A stretch of DNA of 64,000 bases from Bradyrhizobium nitroreducens (GTDB lineage: Bacteria; Pseudomonadota; Alphaproteobacteria; Rhizobiales; Xanthobacteraceae), in the NCBI RefSeq assembly GCF_002776695.1, contig NZ_LFJC01000003.1:4636896-4700895 (forward strand), written 5' to 3'. A program made the translations under genes and the position numbers. This document shows positions 49,606 to 57,799 of the stretch, one piece after another; within the stretch, counting starts at the first letter, position 1; the number at the start of each line of letters is the position of its first letter. The notes beneath the pieces were generated by a model that saw only the letters and a program-made list of their open reading frames with translations, did no database searches and was not told the DNA's origin.

Positions 49606-50001
49606 TCAATCCTCGACCGCCAATCCGTCGCCGTGCGCATACCATTCCGCGCGCGACGCCCAATGCACATGCCGGTCGGGTGTCGCGCCCAGCGGCTGGT
49701 CGAACGCGCCGGCATGGATGATGGCTTCGCGCCCGCTGCGCGTGAGATGCGGCATCGGGCTGCCGCAAGTCCCGCAGAACGCGGTGGCAAAGCTGCGCGC
49801 GTTCGGCAGGTCGAAGCGTCGCACGGATGTTTCCCCGCGCAGCCAGCGCAGCGCGCCCGCCTTCACGATCACCTCGCAGGAATGCGCGGTGCCGGTCGCC
49901 TTGCGGCAGCGCGAGCAATGGCAGTTGAGGAAGCGGTCGAACGGACCCTCGACCTCGAACGCGACCTCGCCGCACAGGCAGCTTCCGCGGAATGCGGCCA
50001 T
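49606..50001 (-). CDS. GFA-family (glutathione-dependent formaldehyde-activating-like) zinc protein
   Basis: A 131-residue zinc protein of the GFA/CENP-V fold. The motif GSCLCGEVAFEVEGP and NCHCSRCRKATG give the zinc cysteines, and FCGTCGSPMPHL the third site. The C-terminus has HWASRAEWYAHGDGL. The family carries out glutathione or small-molecule reactions, mostly unknown. It is one base downstream of the coiled-coil gene on the same strand, so the two are co-transcribed. Confidence 0.9.
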   Translation of the reverse strand: MAAFRGSCLCGEVAFEVEGPFDRFLNCHCSRCRKATGTAHSCEVIVKAGALRWLRGETSVRRFDLPNARSFATAFCGTCGSPMPHLTRSGREAIIHAGAFDQPLGATPDRHVHWASRAEWYAHGDGLAVED

Positions 50002-50002
50002 C

Positions 50003-50374
50003 TCATTCCCCCTCCGGCTCGGCGGGCTTCTCGGCGGCCTCCTCGGCGTGGACCGCCGGAGCGCCGTGTGCGCCGCGCAGCCGGATCATGGTGTCGATCA
50101 CGTCGACCTCGATCTTCAGCATGTCGAGATCGCGCGTCATCTCGCGCACCTCCTGGCCCTTGCGCGCCAGCTCCTCGGAGACGTCGACCGCCATCTTGCG
50201 TTCCGTCACGTTGCCCTGCGTGTTGACGAACAGCTTTGCCCGCATCCATTCGAGCCGCGCCCGCTGGGTGTCTCGCTCGAATTTCCTCTCCGCGTAGCGG
50301 CGCCGCGCTTCCGCATAGGCGCCCACCAGCGCGGTTTCCGGCAGGCTCCACAATTGCTCGACCGACATTGTCAT
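50003..50374 (-). CDS. Coiled-coil conserved hypothetical protein
   Basis: A 123-residue highly charged protein predicted to be mostly helical: YAEARRRYAERKFERDTQRARLEWMRAKLF, then a coiled coil ELARKGQEVREMTRDLDMLKIEVDVIDTMIRL, and an Ala/Glu tail. No named family. Its gene precedes the GFA gene with one base between. A partner or adaptor role is possible; nothing in the sequence says more. Confidence 0.7.
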   Translation of the reverse strand: MTMSVEQLWSLPETALVGAYAEARRRYAERKFERDTQRARLEWMRAKLFVNTQGNVTERKMAVDVSEELARKGQEVREMTRDLDMLKIEVDVIDTMIRLRGAHGAPAVHAEEAAEKPAEPEGE

Positions 50375-50476
50375 GCCGTTCAGGTCCCTGGGCTGCGTGG
50401 GGCAGAGTGTACTCCCGCGCCTATCAGACCCTTCCGGCCGGCAATTCTCAAGAGGGGATCGGCAGATCCGCCAAGC

Positions 50477-50854
50477 TCACGCGAATTGGGCGACGCCGTG
50501 TCCGACCGACCAGTTCTCCGCGGGAGCGTCGAGCACGTTGATGAACACGTCCTCGGGCCGGATGCCCGGACTTTCGCCGAGCAGGTCTGCGATGCGCCGG
50601 TACAGCGCTTTTTTCTGCTCGGTGGTGCGCGAGGCGAACACGGTGATCTGGATCAGCACGGCATCCTCGCTGCGGTCGACGCCGTAGGCATTGCCGCAGC
50701 GGAAGTTTGCGGGCGAAAGCTCGCTGATGGTCATGAACTCGTCGCCCTCGGGCACGTTCAGCGCCTCGCGCATGGCGCGGTAGAGACTGTCGAGGATGGC
50801 CTGGCGATAGACGTCGGGCTTTCCTTCGCGCATGGAGATGTGGAGGAGAGGCAT
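50477..50854 (-). CDS. Tautomerase-superfamily enzyme
   Basis: A 125-residue protein whose Met is followed directly by proline (MPLLHISMREGKPD), the catalytic Pro1 of tautomerases after Met removal. VLIQITVFASRTTEQKKALYRRIADLLGE and PEDVFINVLDAPAENWSVGHGVAQ match the longer group with malonate-semialdehyde decarboxylase-like and cis-CaaD-like members. The TetR gene is divergent 160 bases away and the palindromes between them make it a likely target. Confidence 0.88.
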   Translation of the reverse strand: MPLLHISMREGKPDVYRQAILDSLYRAMREALNVPEGDEFMTISELSPANFRCGNAYGVDRSEDAVLIQITVFASRTTEQKKALYRRIADLLGESPGIRPEDVFINVLDAPAENWSVGHGVAQFA

Positions 50855-50951
50855 CGTACGTCCCTCTGCATGCAGGCTCGATCAGCCAGGCGCATCATCC
50901 GCGCCGGCCGTCGGCTCATTGACGAAACGGGCTATCAATCCCGATCAGTTT

Positions 50952-50993
50952 TTGACACGATGTCGAGAAAGCATGTTCTTGACACTGTGTCAA
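50952..50993. promoter_or_regulatory. Two TetR operator-like palindromes
   Basis: TTGACAC-T-GTGTCAA (50979-50993) is a perfect 7-bp-arm palindrome, and TTGACAC-GA-TGTCGA (50952-50966) a near copy. They lie in the spacer between the divergent tautomerase and TetR genes, the second 20 bases before the TetR start. Confidence 0.75.
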
Positions 50994-51012
50994 ATATTTT
51001 GAGAGGCGGGAT

Positions 51013-51618
51013 TTGAGGCCGCGCGAGTTCGACCACGACGATGTCCTGCGCATCGCGTTCGACCAGTTCTGGCGCAAGGGGGTGCGCGGCACCTCGCTGT
51101 CGGACATCGCGCGCGATGCCGGCGTGCAGCGCGGCAGCCTCTACAATGCGTTCGGCAGCAAGGAGGCGCTGTTCCTGCAGGCCTATGAACGCTATGCGGG
51201 GGATTATCTCGCAGCGCTGCAAAAGGCGCTCGGCACAGGCTCCCTGCGCAAGCGCCTCACCGCATTCTTCGATCTCACCATCACCAATTTCCGCTCGGGC
51301 ACGCCGCCGCGGGGATGTCCGACCACGCGCGGGCTGATGGAGCTCGGCGCTGCCGAAGGCGAGGGGCTGGATGAAGACGCACGCGAGGCGTTTGCAAGCT
51401 TGATCTCGCGCATCACCGCACTGGTGCAGGACACGTTGGCGGCGGGTGCGGCGCGCGGCGAATTCGACGGCAATCCCGCGGCCGCGGCGCTGCACATCAT
51501 CACGGTGACGCGCGGCCTCGCCGTGCTCGAACGCGCCTTCGGTGACGAGCCGCAATTGCGCAAGATCGCCGGGCACACGATCGATCTCGTGCTCGGCAGG
51601 AAGGGAGGTAGCGCATGA
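51013..51618 (+). CDS. TetR-family transcriptional regulator
   Basis: A 201-residue repressor. The helix-turn-helix is FWRKGVRGTSLSDIARDAGVQRGSLYNAFGSKEALF and the effector domain has the common PRGCPTTRGLMELGAAEGEGLD segment and a C-terminal helix. It starts with TTG, with GAGAGG several bases before. Two palindromes in front of it and the divergent tautomerase suggest it represses both genes and answers to a small organic ligand. Confidence 0.9.
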   Translation: MRPREFDHDDVLRIAFDQFWRKGVRGTSLSDIARDAGVQRGSLYNAFGSKEALFLQAYERYAGDYLAALQKALGTGSLRKRLTAFFDLTITNFRSGTPPRGCPTTRGLMELGAAEGEGLDEDAREAFASLISRITALVQDTLAAGAARGEFDGNPAAAALHIITVTRGLAVLERAFGDEPQLRKIAGHTIDLVLGRKGGSA

Positions 51619-51671
51619 TCCGGAAAAGTGTGAAGCGGTTTTCCGGAAAGATCATGCGCAAACAACAGCTC

Positions 51672-52145
51672 TCAGCACAACGCGAGCGCGTTGACCGCCC
51701 GTGTCGCCGCATCTTCCTTGCCGGAGCCGACGAACTGGCCGACGATGGATTCGAGCTCGCCCGGCTGGTTGCGGCGCGCGACCGTCAAGAGGCGCATCAA
51801 TTCAGCCTCGTCCTTGGACAGGCGCCGGCACGACGGCGGCATGAAGCACAGCTCGCATGGCCGGCCGCTGCGCAGGATTCGGACCAGCGCTGCAGCCCGT
51901 GCCACCAGCAGCGGACTGTCGGCAATATCAGGCGCCTCGTCGGCGAAGCGATAGGCCGCTTCCCAGCAATCGGACGCGCCGGTCGAATAGGCCGCGCCGA
52001 TGAAGCGGAACAGCGACAGCGCGACGCGGCAGAAATCATCGTAGCTCTCGACGCCGGGACGCGCCGCAAGCGCGGCCTGGAGCGGACAAAGCCGCGGCTG
52101 GCCGGCGTCCGGGACCGTCACAGAACCGCAAATATCCGGGGTCAT
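51672..52145 (-). CDS. Hypothetical protein with Cys pairs, second of an operon pair
   Basis: A 157-residue protein. FCRVALSLFRFIGAAYSTGASDCWEAAYRFADEAPDIA is a helical region and a CxxC pair lies in GRPCELCFMPPSCRRLSKDEAELMRLLTVARRN. No family is recognised. Its start follows the stop of the upstream gene by 11 bases, so the two are co-transcribed. Cys motifs in both may bind metal. It converges on the TetR gene. Confidence 0.68.
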   Translation of the reverse strand: MTPDICGSVTVPDAGQPRLCPLQAALAARPGVESYDDFCRVALSLFRFIGAAYSTGASDCWEAAYRFADEAPDIADSPLLVARAAALVRILRSGRPCELCFMPPSCRRLSKDEAELMRLLTVARRNQPGELESIVGQFVGSGKEDAATRAVNALALC

Positions 52146-52156
52146 CAACGATCTCG

Positions 52157-52657
52157 TCAGTGCAATGTCGGGCTTCCGACCAGCCAGCTCTTCATCGCCA
52201 TGGTGCGGTCATGCTCGAAGGACCGCACCTGCCGGTCGGGCAGGATGAGGCCCGCCATGCGGAAGATCGTGGCGAGACCGCGCACCGGCGCGAGCGCCCA
52301 ATCGGCGCCGACTGGCGGCAGCCAGCTCTCGAACCGCTCGCGCACGATGTCGATGCGATCCTGCTGTGCCGCGGCGATGGCGTGCAGAATTCCGTGCTCG
52401 CTGTCCGACATGCGCGGACAAGTCGGACAGTGCACTTCGATGGCGGTATGGGCGGTGCAGGCGAAGATCTCGATGATGGATTCCAGCGAGAGCACGGCAT
52501 CGCCCACGCGAAAATGGTCGTACACTTGCTGGATATCGGCTGCGGTCGGAACCGCGCCTCCGCTGCGCGCCTTGGCCCGGAATCCCCAGATGAACAGCCG
52601 TTCCGCGGCGCTCAGCGCCGGCAGGTCGAGCGTTTCGTGATGTGTCGATGGATGCAT
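52157..52657 (-). CDS. Hypothetical protein with Cys motif, first of an operon pair
   Basis: A 166-residue protein starting MHPSTHHETLDLPALSAAER. It contains VHCPTCPRMSDSEHGILHAIAAAQQDRI, with a CxxC pair, and a C-terminal LAPVRGLATIFRMAGLILPDR. I recognise no named domain. AGAGG six bases before the ATG supports the start. It forms a two-gene unit with the next downstream protein, which also carries a CxxC pair. Confidence 0.7.
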   Translation of the reverse strand: MHPSTHHETLDLPALSAAERLFIWGFRAKARSGGAVPTAADIQQVYDHFRVGDAVLSLESIIEIFACTAHTAIEVHCPTCPRMSDSEHGILHAIAAAQQDRIDIVRERFESWLPPVGADWALAPVRGLATIFRMAGLILPDRQVRSFEHDRTMAMKSWLVGSPTLH

Positions 52658-52800
52658 GGAGCCTCTGGCCTCTGCAGCGCGTGCGCCATCGCCGGCGCTG
52701 GATGTGTGCATCGATCGTTCTGCCAGAGCCCTCTCCAAGTCAACGCGGGCAGGGGCGATATCGAGGGCTTCTAGATTTGAAGCGTTCGATGTTCGGACGC

Positions 52801-52810
52801 GGGGGGGGGG
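52801..52810. repeat. Ten-base G homopolymer tract
   Basis: Ten G residues followed by CCC lie in the non-coding spacer between the PuuE-like gene and the hypothetical pair. The run is long enough to slip in replication. It is not in a reading frame but could lie near a promoter or be a cloning or assembly error. Confidence 0.7.
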
Positions 52811-52856
52811 CCCGGCCGGGAGGCGAGCGAAGTGAAGTCGCAGGCGTGCGCGCGGC

Positions 52857-53768
52857 CTAGCGCGACTTCTTCTCTGCGACATCGCGAAAATGCTTCGCGA
52901 TGTCGGCGCGCGTTGCAACCCAGACCCGGCCCTCCAGTTGCGCCAGCTGGGCCAGAATGGCGCGCACGGCACGGAAGCGTGCGGGCCGGCCGCATATGCG
53001 AAGGTGAAAGCCGATCGACAGCATCGAGGATCGGCCGCGCTCGGCCTCCTCGGCCAGCGTCGCAAGCGCGGCGCCAACGTAGTTCGAAAAATCCTCCGGC
53101 TGCACGAAACCGTTCGGGTGGAAGAACTTCATGTCGTTGGTGTCGAAGCCGTAGGGCAGGACCAGCATGGATCCCCATGGCGACCGGCTCCAATACGGCA
53201 GATCGTCGTCGAGTGCATTGGAATCATAGGCAAAGCCGAGCTGGGTCAGCAGATCGCGTGTCCAGATGCTCTGGCTGCCGCGCGACATGAAGCCGACCGG
53301 CGTGACGCCGGTCGCGCGGGCGATGACGTCGCGCGTCTTCTCGATCTCGCGACGCTCGGTTTCGGCATCGCCATAGAGCGCGTGCGGCAGCCAGCGCCAG
53401 CCATGCACCGCCGGCTCGTGCCCAGCCTCGGCCACGGCACGGGCAAGATCCGGCACGCGCTCGACGGCGCGGCCGCACATCATGAAGGTGGAGCGGATGT
53501 TCGCGTCAGTGAAGACGTCGAGGAAGCGCCACAGGCCCGCGCGCAGGCCGTAGTCGAACACCTGCTCCTGGGCGAGATCGCGAACGCCCGGCGGTGATGT
53601 CGAGGCGACCTCGCCATAGCGCTCCGTCTCGGCATCGCCCTGCTCGATCGCGAGCTCGGCGCCTTCCTCGAAATTCACCACCAGCGACACCGCGACGCGG
53701 GCGCCGTTGGGCCAGACGATATCGGGTCGTGCTCTTCCATATCCGCGAAGATCGCGCTCGATCGGCAT
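52857..53768 (-). CDS. Polysaccharide-deacetylase-fold hydrolase, PuuE allantoinase-like
   Basis: A 303-residue NodB-fold hydrolase close in pattern to the metal-independent allantoinase PuuE: VNFEEGAELAIEQGDAETERYG, FDYGLRAGLWRFLDVF, TFMMCGRAVERVPDLARAVAEAGHEPAVHGWRW and LSIGFHLRICGRPARF. PuuE opens the hydantoin ring of allantoin, but relatives act on other amides or sugars. It is the last gene of a five-gene operon with an ABC importer: two bases lie between it and the upstream permease stop. It may process the imported compound. Confidence 0.82.
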   Translation of the reverse strand: MPIERDLRGYGRARPDIVWPNGARVAVSLVVNFEEGAELAIEQGDAETERYGEVASTSPPGVRDLAQEQVFDYGLRAGLWRFLDVFTDANIRSTFMMCGRAVERVPDLARAVAEAGHEPAVHGWRWLPHALYGDAETERREIEKTRDVIARATGVTPVGFMSRGSQSIWTRDLLTQLGFAYDSNALDDDLPYWSRSPWGSMLVLPYGFDTNDMKFFHPNGFVQPEDFSNYVGAALATLAEEAERGRSSMLSIGFHLRICGRPARFRAVRAILAQLAQLEGRVWVATRADIAKHFRDVAEKKSR

Positions 53769-53770
53769 GG

Positions 53771-54580
53771 TCAGCGGCTTCCGATCTGGCGGCTGACGCC
53801 GCCGAAAATTTCGGCGCAGACGAGACCTGCCAGAGTCAGCAGCACGATGACGCCGGAGACGGCGGCGACGCGCACGTCGAGGCTGCCTTCGAGGATGGCC
53901 CAGAGCTTGATCGGCAACACCTCGGTGCGCGCATCGGCCAGGAACAGTGACACCGGGACGTTGTCGAATGAAGTGAGAAACGCAACAAAACAGCTCGCGA
54001 CGATGCCGCGGCGGATCAGCGGCAACGTGACGCGGCGGAAAGTGTACCAGCGGCTGGCGCCAAGGCTGAGCGAGCAGGTGATCAGCACCGGATTGAGCTG
54101 CTGCACCGACGCTCCGACCATCCGGATCACGAAGGGCACGCAGATGATGGTATGGCCAAGCACCAGCGTCGCCGCTGACAGGCGGATGCCGAGCAGATTG
54201 AAGACCAGCAGCAGCGACAGGCCGAACGCCATCGCGGGCAGCACCATCGGCGACATGAACAGCGCATCAAGGAACCGCGCCATCTTCAACTTGCTCCGCG
54301 CAAGCCCGAGCGCCGCGGCGCCGCCCAAAACGGCGGAGAGGATCGTCGCGGCCGCGGCGACCTTGAGACTGGTCAGCGCGGGCTCGACGATCTCCTGCGA
54401 CTGGAGCAGCTCGACATACCAGCGCAGCGACCAGCTCGGCGGCGGGAATTTCAGCGTGATGCCGCCGGTGAAGGAAATGATCAGCACGACCAGCGTCGGC
54501 CCCAGCAAGAGCAGCATGCCGAAGCCGGTGATTGTACCGACGACGGCGGAGTAGATCCGGTCAACGAGACTACGCTGCAT
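53771..54580 (-). CDS. ABC transporter permease (PotC-like)
   Basis: A 269-residue inner-membrane permease of the polyamine/thiamine/iron (PotC-type) ABC family, with about six membrane segments. The EAA-like loop for the ATPase is CSLSLGASRWYTFRRVTLPLIRRG. The first helix starts VGTITGFGMLLLLGPTLVVLIIS. It overlaps the upstream permease by 11 bases. I start at MQRSLVDRIY. Confidence 0.9.
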   Translation of the reverse strand: MQRSLVDRIYSAVVGTITGFGMLLLLGPTLVVLIISFTGGITLKFPPPSWSLRWYVELLQSQEIVEPALTSLKVAAAATILSAVLGGAAALGLARSKLKMARFLDALFMSPMVLPAMAFGLSLLLVFNLLGIRLSAATLVLGHTIICVPFVIRMVGASVQQLNPVLITCSLSLGASRWYTFRRVTLPLIRRGIVASCFVAFLTSFDNVPVSLFLADARTEVLPIKLWAILEGSLDVRVAAVSGVIVLLTLAGLVCAEIFGGVSRQIGSR

Positions 54581-55427
54581 CGACGCCTCGGACGAAGCGG
54601 CGGGACAGGGCACCGATGGCAAACACGATTCCGGTCACTGCCAGCGTGAAGATCAGCGACAGCGCGGCCGAGAACGGCCAGTCCTGCACGCCGACGGCCT
54701 GCTGGTAGATATAGGACGGCATCAAAATGATGCGTCCGCCGCCGACCAATGTCTGGGTGATGAAGGCGGTCGCGGCGGCAGCGAAGACGAGCAGCCAGCC
54801 GGCGATGGCGCCCGGCAGCGTCAGCGGCAGGATGACGGTCATGAAGATCCGGGCGCGGCTCGCGCCCAGCCCCTCTGCCGCGCGCGTCAGATTGCCGTCG
54901 AGCCGCAGCAGGCTGTTGATCACAGGCAGCGCCATCAGGGGAAGCTGGATTTGCGTCAGCGCCAGGACCATGCCCTCCCAAGAGTAAAGCAGGCGTGCCG
55001 GGGCCTGCCACAGTCCCAGCGACAGCATGGCGGAATTGACGATGCCGTCGCGGCCGAGGATGACGATCCAGGCAAAGGTTCGCACCACCGTACTGGTCAA
55101 CAGCGGCAGCATGATCAGGAAGGTGATCAGGGTGCGCATGAACGGGCCGCTCGCGACATAGACGAGCGCGAGCGGGTAGGCGAGGATCAGCGTCGCCAGC
55201 GCGACCTCCGCTCCCAACCAAAGCGTGTCCGACAGCACCTTGAGGCTGAACGGATCAGACAGGAATCGCAAATATTGGGCCAGCGATAGGCCCGAGAATT
55301 GCGGATCGCGGAACAGGCTGACCAGCACGAGTGCGGCCAGCGGCAGCACGAAGGCTGCGAAGAACAGCGCTGCCAGCGGGATCACCGGCAACAATTGTCT
55401 CGATGCATTCGCGCTGGCTGACGACAT
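54570..55427 (-). CDS. ABC transporter permease (PotB-like)
   Basis: A 285-residue inner-membrane permease of the PotB type. The loop for the ATPase is AEGLGASRARIFMTVILPLTLPG. Six membrane segments are visible. Its ATG directly follows the stop of the binding-protein gene, so the genes are translationally linked. With the next permease it forms the membrane channel of the importer. Confidence 0.9.
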   Translation of the reverse strand: MSSASANASRQLLPVIPLAALFFAAFVLPLAALVLVSLFRDPQFSGLSLAQYLRFLSDPFSLKVLSDTLWLGAEVALATLILAYPLALVYVASGPFMRTLITFLIMLPLLTSTVVRTFAWIVILGRDGIVNSAMLSLGLWQAPARLLYSWEGMVLALTQIQLPLMALPVINSLLRLDGNLTRAAEGLGASRARIFMTVILPLTLPGAIAGWLLVFAAAATAFITQTLVGGGRIILMPSYIYQQAVGVQDWPFSAALSLIFTLAVTGIVFAIGALSRRFVRGVDAA

Positions 55428-56477
55428 CTAGATCTTCACTTCCTTGCTGAAGCGGGTGATCCATTCGCCGCGCAGCGGCTGGAACTTGGTCCAGTCGAGC
55501 AGCACGTTGTTGGCGACGAGGTCGTCGACGCTCTTGGCCACCGTGAGGTTGGCGCCGGTCAGCGCCACCTTGCCGTTGGTCGGCATCATCATCCAGGGCG
55601 CTGCCTCCAGGCCCTTCTGCGTCTCGACCGACATCACCGTGTCGAGATAGTCGAGCACCGCCTTCGGATCCTGGTTGTTCTTGACGATCTGCGCGCTGGT
55701 GCGGATCACGACAGCACCGGACTTCGGCTTGGCGAAGGCGATGTCGACGCCCTTGGCGGCGAGCAGCGCGACGTTGTTCCAGAAATTGAAGGCGATATCG
55801 ATCTCGCCCTGCTGGAACAGCGCCGCCAGCGCGCCGGGCGACGCGGCGATCGCCCCGACATTCGGCAGCAGCTTTTTCATGGCCTCGAAGGCCGGCTCGA
55901 TATTGGTCTCGGAGCCGCCGTTGAGCTTGGCGATCTCGACCATGAAGGCGGTGCCGAGGCTGGAGCCGAGCCCGGTGATGCCAACGCGGCCCTTGTATTC
56001 CGGCTTCCACAGATCCTCCCACGAGGTCGGCGGCGTCGTGATCTTCTTCGGATTGTAGGCGATGCCGATCAACTGACAGGTGATGACAGGCGCGTAACCG
56101 TCGGGATGGCGGAACGCGCTCGGAATGTCGGCAAGGGATTTCGACTGCTCGGCCGGGAATTTCTCCAGCACACCGCTCGCGATCGCCGGGATCAGCGGGC
56201 CCTCGTCGAACAGCACCACGTCGAACGGCGGGGCGTTGCGCGAGGCCTGGATCTTGCCGATCTGGTCGACACCCAAGAGCGGTGTGAAGGTGACGCCGCC
56301 GTCGCCGGTCTTCTTGAAGGCCGGCCCGACCACCGAACGGAAGGCTTCGTCGAAGCTGCCGGGATAGGTCGTCGCCACGATCGAAGTGGCGGCGCGCAAC
56401 GATGTCGGCCATCCCAGGCCTGCCGCCGCAAGCGCGGCCGAACCCGAGGTGAGCAGCGATCTACGGGACAGGCTCAT
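55428..56477 (-). CDS. ABC transporter periplasmic binding protein
   Basis: A 349-residue extracellular solute-binding protein of the PotD/spermidine-like (SBP_bac_8) group. It has a Tat-like signal (MSLSRRSLLTSGSAALAAAG). Blocks typical of the family include SWEDLWKPEYKGRVGITG and GEIDIAFNFWNNVALLAAKG. AAAGGAG lies nine bases before the ATG, and the ATPase stop codon is just one base upstream. The ligand is probably a small, charged organic molecule; nothing fixes it to polyamines. Confidence 0.9.
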   Translation of the reverse strand: MSLSRRSLLTSGSAALAAAGLGWPTSLRAATSIVATTYPGSFDEAFRSVVGPAFKKTGDGGVTFTPLLGVDQIGKIQASRNAPPFDVVLFDEGPLIPAIASGVLEKFPAEQSKSLADIPSAFRHPDGYAPVITCQLIGIAYNPKKITTPPTSWEDLWKPEYKGRVGITGLGSSLGTAFMVEIAKLNGGSETNIEPAFEAMKKLLPNVGAIAASPGALAALFQQGEIDIAFNFWNNVALLAAKGVDIAFAKPKSGAVVIRTSAQIVKNNQDPKAVLDYLDTVMSVETQKGLEAAPWMMMPTNGKVALTGANLTVAKSVDDLVANNVLLDWTKFQPLRGEWITRFSKEVKI

Positions 56478-56478
56478 A

Positions 56479-57600
56479 TCAAACACTCCTTTGCTGATGC
56501 TTGGAAACGTCGTCGACCGGCGTGCTGAAGATGCTGACGCGCGAGACATCGGAGATCGCGAGCCAGGCCGTCTCTCCGGCCCGCGCTCTTGCAGTGCCGG
56601 CTGCGCGGGCCTGACTGATCTTCACGGCCTCCCCGCTCGCGGTGACGCCTTCGGTGACGCTGATGGCGCCGAGCGGCACGGTGGCGCGGATCGTGACGGG
56701 GATGGCGCCGGTCCGTTCGGCGCCGAACGCGATGTTTTCAGGCCGGACGGAGAGCGTCACCGGCGTGCCGCGCCTGCGCTGAACCGAACGGCCGAGATCG
56801 ATCTCGGGGCCGGCGTCCAGCTGCACGCGGTCGGCGTCGGTGACGGTGCCGCGAAGGAGATTGGTGTGGCCGATGAAGCTCGAGATGAACAGGCTCGCCG
56901 GGCGGTCGTAGAGCGCATCCGGGCTGTCGATCTGCTCGATGCGCCCCTTGTTGAGGACGACGATGCGGTCGGCCATCGACAGCGCTTCCTCCTGGTCGTG
57001 CGTGACGATGATGGAGGTGACGCCGAACGTCTTCAAAAGGCTCTTGATCTCGATCTGCATGTCCAGGCGCAGATTCTTGTCGAGGGCCGAGAACGGCTCG
57101 TCGAGCAGGACGAGGCCCGGATCGATTGCAAGCGCCCGCGCCAGTGCGACGCGTTGCTGCTGTCCGCCGGAGAGTTCCCCCGGAAGCCGTCGTGCGTAGG
57201 TCGCCATCTGGGCGAGGCCGAGCATCTGCTCGACCTTCGCCGCGATCTCGGCGTTAGGCCGTTTGCGTGCGCGCAGTCCGTAGGCGACGTTCTCGAACAC
57301 GGACAGATGCGGAAACAGCGCATAGTTCTGGAACACCATGCCGATGCGGCGGCGATTGGCGGGGATGTGCTCGACCCGCGCGCCATCGAAGCGGACTTCG
57401 CCCCTGGATGGACGCAGGAAGCCTGCGATGATCTGAAGCATCGTGGTCTTGCCGCAGCCGGAGGGCCCGAGCAGCGCGATCAGCTCGCCGGCAGCGACGG
57501 TGAGATTGATTTCGTCCAGCGCAACCGTCGCGCCAAAGGCGTGGCCGATGCCTTTCAGATCAAGCGAATGTCCGCGCACGTCACTCAACGCCAGCTCCAT
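56479..57600 (-). CDS. ABC transporter ATP-binding protein (PotA-like)
   Basis: A 373-residue ATPase of the PotA/MalK type. Walker A is GPSGCGKTT, the Q-loop VFQNYALFPHLSVFENVAYGLR, the signature LSGGQQQRVALARALA, Walker B LVLLDEPFSALD, and the H-loop THDQEEAL. A C-terminal TOBE domain (about residues 270-350) is present. First gene of a five-gene operon; the start MELALSDVRG is 86 bases from tandem palindromes shared with the divergent GntR regulator. Confidence 0.93.
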   Translation of the reverse strand: MELALSDVRGHSLDLKGIGHAFGATVALDEINLTVAAGELIALLGPSGCGKTTMLQIIAGFLRPSRGEVRFDGARVEHIPANRRRIGMVFQNYALFPHLSVFENVAYGLRARKRPNAEIAAKVEQMLGLAQMATYARRLPGELSGGQQQRVALARALAIDPGLVLLDEPFSALDKNLRLDMQIEIKSLLKTFGVTSIIVTHDQEEALSMADRIVVLNKGRIEQIDSPDALYDRPASLFISSFIGHTNLLRGTVTDADRVQLDAGPEIDLGRSVQRRRGTPVTLSVRPENIAFGAERTGAIPVTIRATVPLGAISVTEGVTASGEAVKISQARAAGTARARAGETAWLAISDVSRVSIFSTPVDDVSKHQQRSV

Positions 57601-57686
57601 CCTTCGCGCTGTCCTGCGCGAGGGGGGTAGCAATCGCCGTGCCAGCGCGGCTCGCTTGCTAAGGCCTTGGAAACGTTGCTGCAATA

Positions 57687-57713
57687 TATTGGCGCCAATA
57701 ATTGGCGCCAATT
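57687..57713. promoter_or_regulatory. Two tandem TTGGCGCCAA palindromes
   Basis: TATTGGCGCCAATA and AATTGGCGCCAATT are each perfect 14-bp palindromes with centres 13 bases apart. They lie between the ABC operon and the GntR regulator, near both promoters. A FCD-type GntR dimer pair could bind them side by side. Confidence 0.8.
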
Positions 57714-57799
57714 TGATGTATGTATTGTGAACAAATATACGGCAGGTTTGTATGAAAAATGGGCTGCGGCGGCCTGCCAGAATCCTGTAAAAGCGAGAC

